Part shown: positions 7,500 through 15,768 of the stretch, piece by piece | Position numbering within the stretch: position 1 is the first letter of the stretch | Layout: the number at the start of each line of letters is the position of its first letter | NCBI GenBank assembly: GCA_028711995.1 | Contig: JAQTRE010000019.1 | Coordinates: 1 to 35,544, forward strand | DNA: 35,544 bases | Source of the DNA: Dehalococcoidia bacterium | GTDB taxonomy: Bacteria; Chloroflexota; Dehalococcoidia; SZUA-161; SpSt-899 | Direction of reading: 5' to 3' | The notes under the pieces: model-generated | Told to the model about the DNA's origin: nothing | Database searches by the model: none | What the model saw: the letters and a program-made list of their open reading frames with translations, nothing else | Position numbers and translations under genes: made by a program

Positions 7500-9335
7500 T
7501 TAGCCTGCTATCTTTCCAGCCCCCATTCCTTCCCCTGCTCGGTTTCCCGACCCCCCTTTCGTATCCGGGTCGCTGCCGATATACAGAGGCAGCGACCATT
7601 GTCCGTACATGCCCTCCCAAAGTCCACTAAAGAAGTGCCTCGCGTTGATACCGAGCGTGTGAGTGTCATATCCGCCCTCCTGAACCACCAGCGTCGGGAT
7701 ACGTAACGCCCCTATCATCTCGCCGATGGTCCCGAAGTCACTGGCCTCCAAGCTCCACGTTCCCGTCGGATCCCCTTTGGCTGTATCAAAGCCAAGGGCA
7801 AGCACAAGAAACACCGGGTTAAATTTATGGATGCGCCGTAGTGCCCCGGCCAATACCTTCCTGTATCTCTGACTGTCGATGGTTTCCGAAAGGGGGAAGT
7901 TCACGTTATAGCCATAGCCAGGGCCGACGCCTTTCTCGTCTCTGAATCCGCTGAAGTACGGGTAGGCAAAGCGAGGATGGCCGTGAATGGAGATGGTGAG
8001 AACGTCTGATCTGGCATAGAATATATCCTGCTGGCCGTTTCCATGGTGATAATCCAAGTCGAGGATAGCCGTCTTTCCCTGAACGCTAAGATACTCTGCT
8101 GCAATCGCCGAAGAATTCAAGTAACAGAATCCCCCGAATGAGCGACGTTCCGCATGGTGCCCGGGTGGCCGCACCAGCGCATAAGCCAAGCGTCGCCCTT
8201 GCACAATTTCCTCGGCAAGCGTCAGGGCGCAGTCTGTGGCTCTGGCTGCTGCCACGTAAGCGTTACGATTTAGAGGCGTGAATGTGTCTATACAATAATA
8301 CCCGGCACGAACGGGCAATTCCTTTGGCGGACGCGCCACATTGCGGATGGGGAATACGTACGGGTAAATCGACTCATCCGGCTCCAGGTTCTCGCAAACC
8401 CGTTTGAAATAATTCACGAACTCGTCATCGTGGCTGGCTTTGATATATCTTTCCGAAAAATGACGTGTGGGCACCTTCAGAAAGAGACTGGTTGGTTCCA
8501 ATTCGGCCAGTATGCTATCGATTCTGACCGGAGCCTCCACATACCCTATATCGCGGACATGGTGGATGGCATGACGGTCGTTGATGGTGAGCGCTATACG
8601 TTTGTCAACCGGTATCAGGGCTCCGGTGGGCAAGGGAGCTTTCCGAACGTACCGCGGTGACCTGAGACGGATCGGGTCATCCTTGAACGAGTCGATAACG
8701 CCCTCGATATAGTCAGCTGAACAGACCTCGCCATACTTTTGCTCCAGAATGATCCGTACGATATCGCGTACCACCTGGCGCCTGAGAGGTATACCCTGAC
8801 CCAGATCATCAAAAACCAGGTAAGGAGGGTTATCGCCATCAGATTTCAACGGGGTCGCATAGGCAGTATTGGCGATAGGACGAGCGCCGTATCTTTCGTA
8901 AAAGCGCAGCCGTGCGCCATTCTGACGCCGAATGGCAGGGTCACGGCTCAATGCGGGATCATCCGGGAGACATTCAAAAAACAGCCCCAAAGTTCGCAGG
9001 GAAAGCGCTTCCTGGCGAATCCTTTCGTAAAGAGCTCCGCCTATACCCCGCCCCATCTTCCCCTCGACGGTGGAAATATAGTCCAGAAAACAGAATTGAA
9101 GCGTCGGTTCATGAAAGAGAAGTGCGAAGCCCTTCACGTGCAATTTCGAGTCCTCGGCTATAAAGAGGATAGCACGGAATCGATATTTCATCGGATTGCG
9201 CAGTTGTTTGGGAACCTTGCTGATATCCTTTTCGGACAATCCCGGGAACTGAGCCCTCAGTATTGCCTGAACCTGGGCAATGGCTTCTCGATTGACGTGG
9301 GTCACATCATCATAGATTCGGCGAATTCGAAACAT
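7500..9335 (-). CDS. GNAT acetyltransferase fused to acetylpolyamine amidohydrolase/HDAC-family deacetylase
   Basis: Two-domain protein of 611 residues. The N-terminal part (about 1-165) resembles a GNAT N-acetyltransferase, with FLDYISTVEGKMGRGIGGALY (GRGIGG at 95-100 is the acetyl-CoA loop) and an ERYGARP end. Residues about 240-575 are a class II-like histone deacetylase/acetylpolyamine amidohydrolase: RPPGHHAE with His393 and His394, LDLDYHHGNG with zinc ligands Asp428 and His430, the third ligand Asp517 in GFD, and Tyr556 in QEGGYD. HGHPRFAYPYFSGF resembles the polyamine deacetylase subgroup. All catalytic residues are present. It could add and remove acetyl groups from polyamines or protein lysines. 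Start: ATG with GAGGAG eight bases upstream. It converges with the metallopeptidase gene and has no obvious operon partner. Confidence 0.88.
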   Translation of the reverse strand: MFRIRRIYDDVTHVNREAIAQVQAILRAQFPGLSEKDISKVPKQLRNPMKYRFRAILFIAEDSKLHVKGFALLFHEPTLQFCFLDYISTVEGKMGRGIGGALYERIRQEALSLRTLGLFFECLPDDPALSRDPAIRRQNGARLRFYERYGARPIANTAYATPLKSDGDNPPYLVFDDLGQGIPLRRQVVRDIVRIILEQKYGEVCSADYIEGVIDSFKDDPIRLRSPRYVRKAPLPTGALIPVDKRIALTINDRHAIHHVRDIGYVEAPVRIDSILAELEPTSLFLKVPTRHFSERYIKASHDDEFVNYFKRVCENLEPDESIYPYVFPIRNVARPPKELPVRAGYYCIDTFTPLNRNAYVAAARATDCALTLAEEIVQGRRLAYALVRPPGHHAERRSFGGFCYLNSSAIAAEYLSVQGKTAILDLDYHHGNGQQDIFYARSDVLTISIHGHPRFAYPYFSGFRDEKGVGPGYGYNVNFPLSETIDSQRYRKVLAGALRRIHKFNPVFLVLALGFDTAKGDPTGTWSLEASDFGTIGEMIGALRIPTLVVQEGGYDTHTLGINARHFFSGLWEGMYGQWSLPLYIGSDPDTKGGSGNRAGEGMGAGKIAG

Positions 9336-9707
9336 ACGCTTCTCCTCAAATTCTATCTGTCTTAGTTTAACGGTTGATCAACAGAAACGTCAAAAACGGG
9401 CATCGTTCGGGCTCCAGCCTCATATATCACTTTTGGGCTATAGTTGAGTACGCGTTCGAGGCTATTCAATCAGGTGTAGAATAGCTACTAACCGGCAACA
9501 TAGCACTGAGGACGGGTTTTTAATCGCCGCCCAGAGCAATTCGTTCGTTGGGCATTCTCAAGGCTGGATATGTTAAGCTCATTTCAACAGACCCCTCTGG
9601 ATAATGATTACCGCCTTCGGGAATAATAGTGCCGATGATTACACAGCATGGCGTGTGGGCGATGATTGGATACATAAGGCAGACCGAAATAGACAGGGGA
9701 TAGCAGT
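9336..9707. other. Divergent intergenic region with an operator-like inverted repeat
   Basis: This stretch lies between the deacetylase gene and the start of the interrupted mscS gene. GCTATTC (9461-9467) and GAATAGC (9479-9485) form a perfect 7-bp inverted repeat with an 11-nt centre. Promoters for both directions should lie here, but I cannot place them with confidence. Confidence 0.35.
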
Positions 9708-9728
9708 ATGTTCAACAAGGTAATCAAA
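9708..9728 (+). pseudogene. Severed 5' end of the mscS-family gene (first seven codons)
   Basis: ATG at 9708 encodes MFNKVIK and stops being coding at the left end of the inserted IS. The last four bases, CAAA, are the target duplication. Removing the IS and one CAAA joins codon 7 (AAA) in frame to GTA GCC TTG at 10895, giving MFNKVIKVALLLVLSATLGY, a normal hydrophobic N-terminus for the downstream channel. An AGGGG-containing ribosome binding site precedes this ATG. Confidence 0.85.
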
Positions 9729-10890
9729 GGAACCTCTGAACAAGTGGTCGAAAAAATATCTTTCAGGCGTTTACACCCGCCGAGATTCTGTTTCAGAAGC
9801 CAAATTGGGTGATTCCCTATCTTTTTCCCCTCTTTTCAGGGGGAAATTTGGTCCTTTTGGGCAGACTACGCCCTCATCAACAGCAAATCCTTGCGAACCA
9901 TATACAAGTTAGCCAGAGCGAATAGACTGAACACCTGAGCTGCATTCTTTGCCAGACCATTGTATCTCACCTTCCGATAACCCCACAGATGTTTAACCAC
10001 CAGGAAGGCATGCTCTCCTTTCGCCCGTGTCCGATGCTGCTCATGATTCCAGTCTTGGTCTTCTTGAGTCAACGGATGACCGGCACTTCCTTTACGATCA
10101 ATATGCCACTCGATCCCTTGGGATTCAAACTCCTGGCTCTTCCCAGTATTCGAATATGCCTTGTCGCCATAGACAGATATCTCTTCTCCATGAAGCAGAT
10201 TATCCATCACTTGGGAGTCGTGCACTCCGGCATTGGTGACAACGATGCTGTGCACCAAACCCCGTCTACTTTCCGTCCCCACATGGGCCTTCATCCCGAA
10301 GTACCACTGATTCCCTTTCTTGGTTGATTTCATCTCGGGGTCTCGTTTCCGGGCTTCATTCTTGGTTGAAGCAGGCGCGTTGATGATAGTGGCATCCACA
10401 ATGGTTCCTTCACGTAACATCAACCCCTTCTCGCAAAGGTATCCCTTTGTCTTCTCAAATATCTTTTCCGTGAGCCGATTCTCTTCCAGATAATGCCGGA
10501 AATTCAAAATAGTAGTTTCATCCGGTATGACATCGGCTTCCAGATCGATCCGGGCAAAGCGTCTCATCGATTCACTATCATACAGCGCATCTTCCATCGC
10601 CGGATCGGATAATCCGTACCACTGTTGCAGGAAGTAAATCCGCAGCATCCGCTCCACCGGCATCGGTTGCCGTCCATTGCCTTTCTTCGGATAGCGCTTC
10701 CGAACGATCTTCAATATCTCATCCCAGGGAATCACCCGATCCATCTCTTCCAGGAACTTCTCCCGACGAGTCCTCTTCTTTTTATTATCATAGGCCAGGC
10801 TGGCAAAAGTGGGTCCATTCATCACGGCAGAACTCCTTAAGGTCGATCTGCCATTATTATCTCATGATTCGGGACTTAATCAGAGATTCC
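9729..10890 (-). mobile_element. Complete IS5-family insertion sequence, 1162 bp, with 4-bp target duplication
   Basis: The left end reads GGAACCTCTGAACAAGT and the right end, reversed, reads GGAATCTCTGATTAAGT: 14 of 17 positions agree. CAAA flanks both sides (9725-9728 and 10891-10894). This is a perfect 4-bp duplication and fits the CWAR target reported for IS5. One intact transposase fills most of the element on the minus strand. The element interrupts an mscS-family gene. The clean duplication and intact ends indicate a recent insertion. Confidence 0.93.
9866..10822 (-). CDS. IS5-family transposase (DDE type)
   Basis: Transposase of 318 residues, close to full IS5 length. Family landmarks are clear: PTFASLAYDNKKKRTRREKF at the N-terminus, KGNGRQPMPVERMLRIYFLQ, WYGLSDPAMEDALYDSESMRRFA, then IVDATII (Asp143), KKGNQWYFGMKAHVG, VYGDKAYS (Asp220) and AKGEHAFLVVK (Glu270), the DDE triad. 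Nothing is broken, so it is probably active. ATG 10822 is used; a GTG one codon upstream has slightly better spacing to AAGGAG and is an alternative. It is transcribed away from the mscS remnant, so it does not obviously restore its expression. Confidence 0.95.
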   Translation of the reverse strand: MNGPTFASLAYDNKKKRTRREKFLEEMDRVIPWDEILKIVRKRYPKKGNGRQPMPVERMLRIYFLQQWYGLSDPAMEDALYDSESMRRFARIDLEADVIPDETTILNFRHYLEENRLTEKIFEKTKGYLCEKGLMLREGTIVDATIINAPASTKNEARKRDPEMKSTKKGNQWYFGMKAHVGTESRRGLVHSIVVTNAGVHDSQVMDNLLHGEEISVYGDKAYSNTGKSQEFESQGIEWHIDRKGSAGHPLTQEDQDWNHEQHRTRAKGEHAFLVVKHLWGYRKVRYNGLAKNAAQVFSLFALANLYMVRKDLLLMRA

Positions 10891-10900
10891 CAAAGTAGCC

Positions 10901-11857
10901 TTGCTCTTGGTGCTATCAGCTACTCTGGGGTATGCAAGTTTCCGCTATCAGAACACATCCCTATCTAAATCATTCTATTCTGCAACAGCCTTCACCATCA
11001 TCTACTTCATTTTCAAGCTCTTTTTCGAGGAGTTTATTGCGCCGAGAATTTCCACGTCGAAAACCCGCTACTCCTTACGAAGAGTCATTTTCATGCTCTA
11101 TCTCCTTGCATTTCTCGCAACCATCGTTGCTATCTGGGTGGAGGATACCCAAAGCCTTATCGTTTCCTACGGTCTTGTTGCCGCAGGGGTGGCATTCGCG
11201 CTTCAGGAGATTTTCAAGAGTATCGCTGGGGGCATACTGATATTTGTTCGCAGTTTGTATAGTATAGGTGACAGGATTGAGATAAATGGCAAGTACGGGG
11301 ATGTTATTGACATCGGCATTATGTATACGACCATTCTGGAGCTGCGAGAGTGGGTTTCTGGAGACCAACCGACCGGCAGGATAACGCAAATTCAAAACAG
11401 TTGGGTTCTCTCTTCCTCGGTGAATAACTACACCAAAGACCATCCCTACATATGGGATGAAATACATATTCCTATAACCTTTGACTCAGACTGGAGAAAG
11501 GCGAAGGAGAGCATCTTGCGGATCGTACAGCAAGAAACCCAAGATGTCACAGATGCAGCAGTGGAATCTGTCTCTGCGCTTGCCGACAAGTACTACCTGC
11601 CACAGCGATCCGAAGAGCCCTGCATTTTCCTGACAATTACCGATAACTGGATTAGCCTCCATGTAAGATACATCACCGAAGTGCGTAAGCGGCGTGTTCT
11701 TAGGAGTCATCTCAGCCGCCTCATTTTAGAAGATATTGAGAAGTCAGCCGGAGGAAAAGTAAAAATAGCCTCGAGCACGCTGGATGTAGCGATTCGCGGC
11801 GTGCCCGATGCTCATCTGAATTCGAACTCTCTTCCAACACAAGATGAGCCTCGGTAG
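10901..11857 (+). CDS. MscS-family mechanosensitive channel, 5' end removed by IS insertion
   Basis: The remaining frame encodes about 318 residues: hydrophobic helices near the N-terminus (YSATAFTIIYFIFKLFFEEF and FMLYLLAFLATIVAIWV), then the MscS pore helix region VAAGVAFALQEIFKSIAGGILIFV. The beta domain follows, with YSIGDRIEINGKYGDVIDIGIMYTTI, and IPITFDSDW begins the C-terminal part. In the family it opens under membrane tension and releases solutes on osmotic downshock. The original ATG lies at 9708 on the other side of the IS. Only TTG, GTG or ATT codons (10886-10910) could start translation now, and no good ribosome binding site precedes them. The protein is probably not made, or is made poorly, though only about nine residues are lost. 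Confidence 0.85.
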   Translation: MLLVLSATLGYASFRYQNTSLSKSFYSATAFTIIYFIFKLFFEEFIAPRISTSKTRYSLRRVIFMLYLLAFLATIVAIWVEDTQSLIVSYGLVAAGVAFALQEIFKSIAGGILIFVRSLYSIGDRIEINGKYGDVIDIGIMYTTILELREWVSGDQPTGRITQIQNSWVLSSSVNNYTKDHPYIWDEIHIPITFDSDWRKAKESILRIVQQETQDVTDAAVESVSALADKYYLPQRSEEPCIFLTITDNWISLHVRYITEVRKRRVLRSHLSRLILEDIEKSAGGKVKIASSTLDVAIRGVPDAHLNSNSLPTQDEPR

Positions 11858-11873
11858 TTTCCGGGGACCTCTT

Positions 11874-11901
11874 CATGATCGAGGTCATGCAGCCGATCAT
11901 G
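11874..11901 (+). terminator. Hairpin after the channel gene
   Basis: CATGATCG (11874-11881) and CGATCATG (11894-11901) pair perfectly around a 12-nt loop, 17 bases after the channel stop. No T tract follows. Confidence 0.4.
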
Positions 11902-12055
11902 GACAACGGTCTATAGACGAATCTGCACGAGTTCTTGTTAACAACGTTCGAGTATAGTGCAACGGGAAAGCACAAGTTTGCTAATATTCCACAGCTGGCC
12001 CTTCTTTCCACCCATGCTCTACCCTCTTACCCGGACTCCTCATGCAAAAGCAAGT

Positions 12056-13396
12056 TCAAGGATTTCTATCAGCTAGAGAATGCATGACCTGGTCATAGCG
12101 TTGGTTTAGGTCGGACGCATCGCCACTTCGGAAAAACGTTTCTAAACTGCCCTGGTAGATCAACTGGGCGTGGCGTTTCAGGGCTTTACGATAAGGGCCG
12201 GGAAGATCGCGCTGGGCCACACTGTCAATCACTTCCAGAAGGCGGATGGTGACGGCGCAGTTGGCCTTAGCAGTCTGACGAATCTGGTTGAAGGCAGCAT
12301 CACCAATGCTAGCATAGGTGAAAGGCTGGGTGATTACCCGAAGTTGACCATTACCGTCATGGTGCAGCCGAGATGGAATCAGCCGGGTGCCCAAGAAAGA
12401 GAGACCAGCGCCCAGTCGATCAATGCAGCTGATAGCGGTGAAGGAATCGTTGATTCCAGGGGAGAGGGCACGCATGGATACCTCGACCAACTGATCCACT
12501 GCAAACTCCGGGTCCTGCATAGAGGTGCGCTGCCCGCCAATCAAAAACGAGCTTCTGATTCTCTCTGATATATCATTCGTTAAAGCCTCCTGCGGAAGCA
12601 CCCCGGCCAGCCTGAGGCCTTCAAACACGAACGTCCCTGGCCGATGGAGCAGGTGAACGACTATGTCCTGCTCTGTAGCTATAGAGACAATACGGTTTAT
12701 GTCGATAGCCTGAATGTAGCCGACCTTGGTGGCAACGACCCCGTCAGCAGTCTGTTGAAAACCCTCCGGCAAGATGAACGTGTCATCTTCGGAGTTGTCC
12801 GCTTGACTGTCTTCAACGTGGTTTGGAAAGACTCGATTGAAAACGTTCATGACCTCGGAGGAAACCTCCTCGATCAGGCGTTCGACCTGGATGAATCGCG
12901 AAACGCTGCGGAAAAAGTAGATCAGGAGCATGAAGCTCAGCGTGCCAAATAACAACCCGAAACCGAGAGCCAGTTGCGGCACAGGATATGCCGAGCTGTC
13001 GTCTCGAACATGGCTCAGGACGAGCAGACAATAGATGAATGTCCCAATGAATCCCCCAAGGACGAGTTGCGTTGAGTTGTGCTTCATGAAATTCGGGATC
13101 AGCCTGGGGCCGAACTGGTTGGACACTGTCGAGAGGACCACCATGGTAATTGAGAATGCAACAGCTGTGACAGTGATCGATGCGGCGGCAATGGTGGCAA
13201 GAAGGGCGCGCGCGCCTGGCGGATCGATTTCAGAGAGGCCAGGTAGTTGCTTGATCTCCGTTGCATCATCTATGGCAACAAGAACAAAAGCGAGAATAGC
13301 CGACGCCACGGCCATTGATATGGGAATGAACCAATAGCTCGCACGGAGCTGGTCCCATGAGTACAGCAATCGTGAATAAAGCAATCTATTTTTCAT
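12056..13396 (-). CDS. DUF2254 family membrane protein
   Basis: Predicted inner-membrane protein of 446 residues. An N-terminal half carries about four membrane helices: WFIPISMAVASAILAFVLV; the conserved LATIAAASITVTAVAFSIT with MVVLSTVSNQFGPRLI; LVLGGFIGTFIYCLLVL; and a fourth near FGLLFGTLSFMLLIYFF. A soluble C-terminal half has the family signature RTSMQDPEFAVDQLVEVSMRALSPGINDSFTA. This matches DUF2254; its function is not established. ATG 13396 was chosen over an in-frame TTG at 13414 because GGGAGAGG lies at the right distance. It follows the antiporter gene on the same strand, but with 270 nt and its own promoter candidate between them. Confidence 0.88.
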   Translation of the reverse strand: MKNRLLYSRLLYSWDQLRASYWFIPISMAVASAILAFVLVAIDDATEIKQLPGLSEIDPPGARALLATIAAASITVTAVAFSITMVVLSTVSNQFGPRLIPNFMKHNSTQLVLGGFIGTFIYCLLVLSHVRDDSSAYPVPQLALGFGLLFGTLSFMLLIYFFRSVSRFIQVERLIEEVSSEVMNVFNRVFPNHVEDSQADNSEDDTFILPEGFQQTADGVVATKVGYIQAIDINRIVSIATEQDIVVHLLHRPGTFVFEGLRLAGVLPQEALTNDISERIRSSFLIGGQRTSMQDPEFAVDQLVEVSMRALSPGINDSFTAISCIDRLGAGLSFLGTRLIPSRLHHDGNGQLRVITQPFTYASIGDAAFNQIRQTAKANCAVTIRLLEVIDSVAQRDLPGPYRKALKRHAQLIYQGSLETFFRSGDASDLNQRYDQVMHSLADRNP

Positions 13397-13480
13397 CGCT
13401 CTAACCTCTCCCAAACTGTGAATACGAAGGATAATCTTGCTCTATCCGACAGCTCACCGTTCAGCGTTGTTTTTCGACTA

Positions 13481-13527
13481 TTATAGCCTATATTCCAGAG
13501 AAGGAGGCAGGTCACCATAACCTGCCA
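13481..13527 (-). promoter_or_regulatory. Promoter candidate and operator-like palindrome for the DUF2254 gene
   Basis: On the minus strand a perfect TATAAT (13481-13486) lies about 85 nt upstream of the start codon. Just beyond it, GGCAGGT (13507-13513) and ACCTGCC (13521-13527) form a perfect inverted repeat around the -35 position. It may be a repressor or activator site, or the terminator of the upstream antiporter gene. The -35 itself is weak. Confidence 0.45.
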
Positions 13528-13668
13528 TTTCTCCCGCCGCTATCATTCCATGGCCGTAGGGTCCCGAATACGTATCAGCAAAGCGACCTGACTGCCTTCT
13601 TCCTTCGTTAGCGATAGCTGGAACGGTTGACGACATTCACGTCGCACACTCTTCGTTCGCTGACAATC

Positions 13669-15492
13669 TTACACTTCTTGTCCTTTCTCGTTGTGCGTTT
13701 CGGGCACTGGGTCGACCAGACTGATCAGAGTACGCCCGACTTTGGGAGCGGGAGGACTTTCGGCGGTAAAAATGGTGATATCCCCTGCCTGAGAAACCTG
13801 AAACATCGGCAAAGCATCCTCTCCATATAGCTTCATAAAATCGTCATAGGCAAACTTATCCGTGAGATTGGTTCCCTTAACCACTGCGCCGTGGCTAAAG
13901 CGGGCGCTCAGATAGGGATAGCTTGCCTTAGACCCGAACAGGATTCTGCCTCGGAAATCCTGAGGAACCGATTCATGGCGGCTTCCTGCCTGCCCCTGTG
14001 GCGCCAACTGGTACACATTGGCTTTTCCCAACACAGGAGCAAAATGCATAGTAGCAAGAGTATTGATGCTGTCATTGGGTGTAAGCGCCAGCATCTGGCC
14101 TATTCCGCCCAGGTCAATCTCATCGAGCACGTTTTGAGAAAGAATACTGGCGTAAGAGGATTTGATTCCGGATGAACGCGCCCTGGAGAGATTTTCCCAA
14201 TTGGTATCGACCATGGTAACGTCAAAGCCGTGCTGCTGCAGTTTGGCGGCGATCTCCCGTGCCCAGACATGAGCACCGACGATGATAAAACCGTGAGGAT
14301 GCGGGTTGGCAATTCCTAATCGAAAGGCAAGAGGCCGAGCGGCAATCCCATAGATTGCCGCTGTTCCCAGTATGATGCAAAAGGTTGCCGGCACCAGAAG
14401 ATCGGCCTGGGGATGACCTTGCTCTGCCAGCCGCAAGGCAAATACCGAAGCCACCGATGCCGCAACAATGCCTCGCGGCGCCATCCATGAAACGAAGACG
14501 CGCTCGGAGCGGGTAAGTTGGGAACCTTGGGTGGAGACTGCCACTGCCAACGGACGTGCGATCAGAATCATGATCCCCAGAAAAGCCAGTGCGCCTATCC
14601 CCAGGTCACTGAAGCCGTCGGTCTGCAACCGTGAGGCCAGCAGAATAAACAGGCCGGAAACCAGGAGAATACCCAAATTCTCCTTGAACTCGATGATATT
14701 GCGCAGCGATACCTTCTTCTGATTGGCCATCATGATCCCCATGACAACGGCCGTCAGAAGTCCCGACTCTTCCTGAAGCAGATCCGAAAGAGCAAATCCG
14801 ATAATGACCACCATCAGCGCCACAGGGCTCTGGAGATAGTCGGGAATCCAGTATCGCTTCAGAAACCAGATCATCGCCAGTGCTCCGATACCTCCGACGA
14901 ACACCCCGATGAGGATGGTTTTGAAAATAACGAAAACGATGACCGTCGTGGCCTCTTCCAATCTGCCGGAGCTGATGGCCTGGAATACCAGCACCGCCAG
15001 CAGCGCACCGATGGGATCGATCATGATACCTTCCCATTTGAGCACCGGACCGGTTCGCCCGATAGGCCTTACGTGCCTCAAGAGCGGGGATATTACCGTA
15101 GGGCCTGTGACCACAAGAATAGCCCCCAGGAGAACAGAGATATCCCAGTCCATATTCAGGGTGAGATGGGCCCCGACAGAGCCGATCATCCAGGTTATCA
15201 ACGCTCCGACGGTAATCAGATTACGGATACAGATGCGGGACTCTCGCAGATCGGAGATCTTGAGACTCAGCCCTCCCTCGAAGAGAATGATAGCCACAGA
15301 AATGGAGATGATGGGAAGGAGTAAATCCCCGAAGATTTCATCCGGGTCGATGAAACCGGTGACAGGCCCGGCGAAAATGCCGAAGATCAGCATCAGCAGA
15401 ATGGAAGGCAGCCGCAAGCGCCAGGCAATCCACTGAGCGGCGATGCCCAGCACCAGAATGCCTGCCAAACGCAGTAACAAATGTTCCGGCAT
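13669..15492 (-). CDS. CPA1-type cation/proton antiporter with C-terminal TrkA-like domain
   Basis: Antiporter of 607 residues. About twelve membrane helices occupy residues 1-395 (LLLRLAGILVLGIAAQWIAW, SILLMLIFGIFAGPVTG and so on). Family signatures include IILFEGGLSL, VVTGPTVISPLLRHVRP and LKWEGIMIDPIGALLAVLVF, whose acidic residues carry the ion, and VSWMAPRGIVAASVASVFAL. Residues about 400-500 look like a TrkA/RCK-N Rossmann unit (HGFIIVGAHVWAREIAAKLQ, then MVDTNWENLSRAR), but the usual GxGxxG is replaced by GAHVWA, so nucleotide binding is doubtful. Role: sodium or potassium efflux and pH homeostasis. The ribosome binding site is modest (GAGG). It is divergent from the MFS gene. Confidence 0.9.
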   Translation of the reverse strand: MPEHLLLRLAGILVLGIAAQWIAWRLRLPSILLMLIFGIFAGPVTGFIDPDEIFGDLLLPIISISVAIILFEGGLSLKISDLRESRICIRNLITVGALITWMIGSVGAHLTLNMDWDISVLLGAILVVTGPTVISPLLRHVRPIGRTGPVLKWEGIMIDPIGALLAVLVFQAISSGRLEEATTVIVFVIFKTILIGVFVGGIGALAMIWFLKRYWIPDYLQSPVALMVVIIGFALSDLLQEESGLLTAVVMGIMMANQKKVSLRNIIEFKENLGILLVSGLFILLASRLQTDGFSDLGIGALAFLGIMILIARPLAVAVSTQGSQLTRSERVFVSWMAPRGIVAASVASVFALRLAEQGHPQADLLVPATFCIILGTAAIYGIAARPLAFRLGIANPHPHGFIIVGAHVWAREIAAKLQQHGFDVTMVDTNWENLSRARSSGIKSSYASILSQNVLDEIDLGGIGQMLALTPNDSINTLATMHFAPVLGKANVYQLAPQGQAGSRHESVPQDFRGRILFGSKASYPYLSARFSHGAVVKGTNLTDKFAYDDFMKLYGEDALPMFQVSQAGDITIFTAESPPAPKVGRTLISLVDPVPETHNEKGQEV

Positions 15493-15768
15493 AAGAGATA
15501 GGCCTCAATTCATCTAATATGACCCTGATTTTTTGTCTCGTGGGTGATAACAGATGATATTCATTGTCTATCCAGCCTGTCAAGTAGCATCTCTTCCGGC
15601 GCGATTGGGCCGAAGAGAAGATGACAAGCCAGGCCTCCTGCCTCTCCTCAATATCGGCCACCCGGAAGAACATTGGGAAATTACTGCACACTCAGTCGAG
15701 ATGTTATAATCCAAAGTACCTGGCATCATTCCCACAAGCTCTGACATTATCATCGGGACTGGTGGAAA

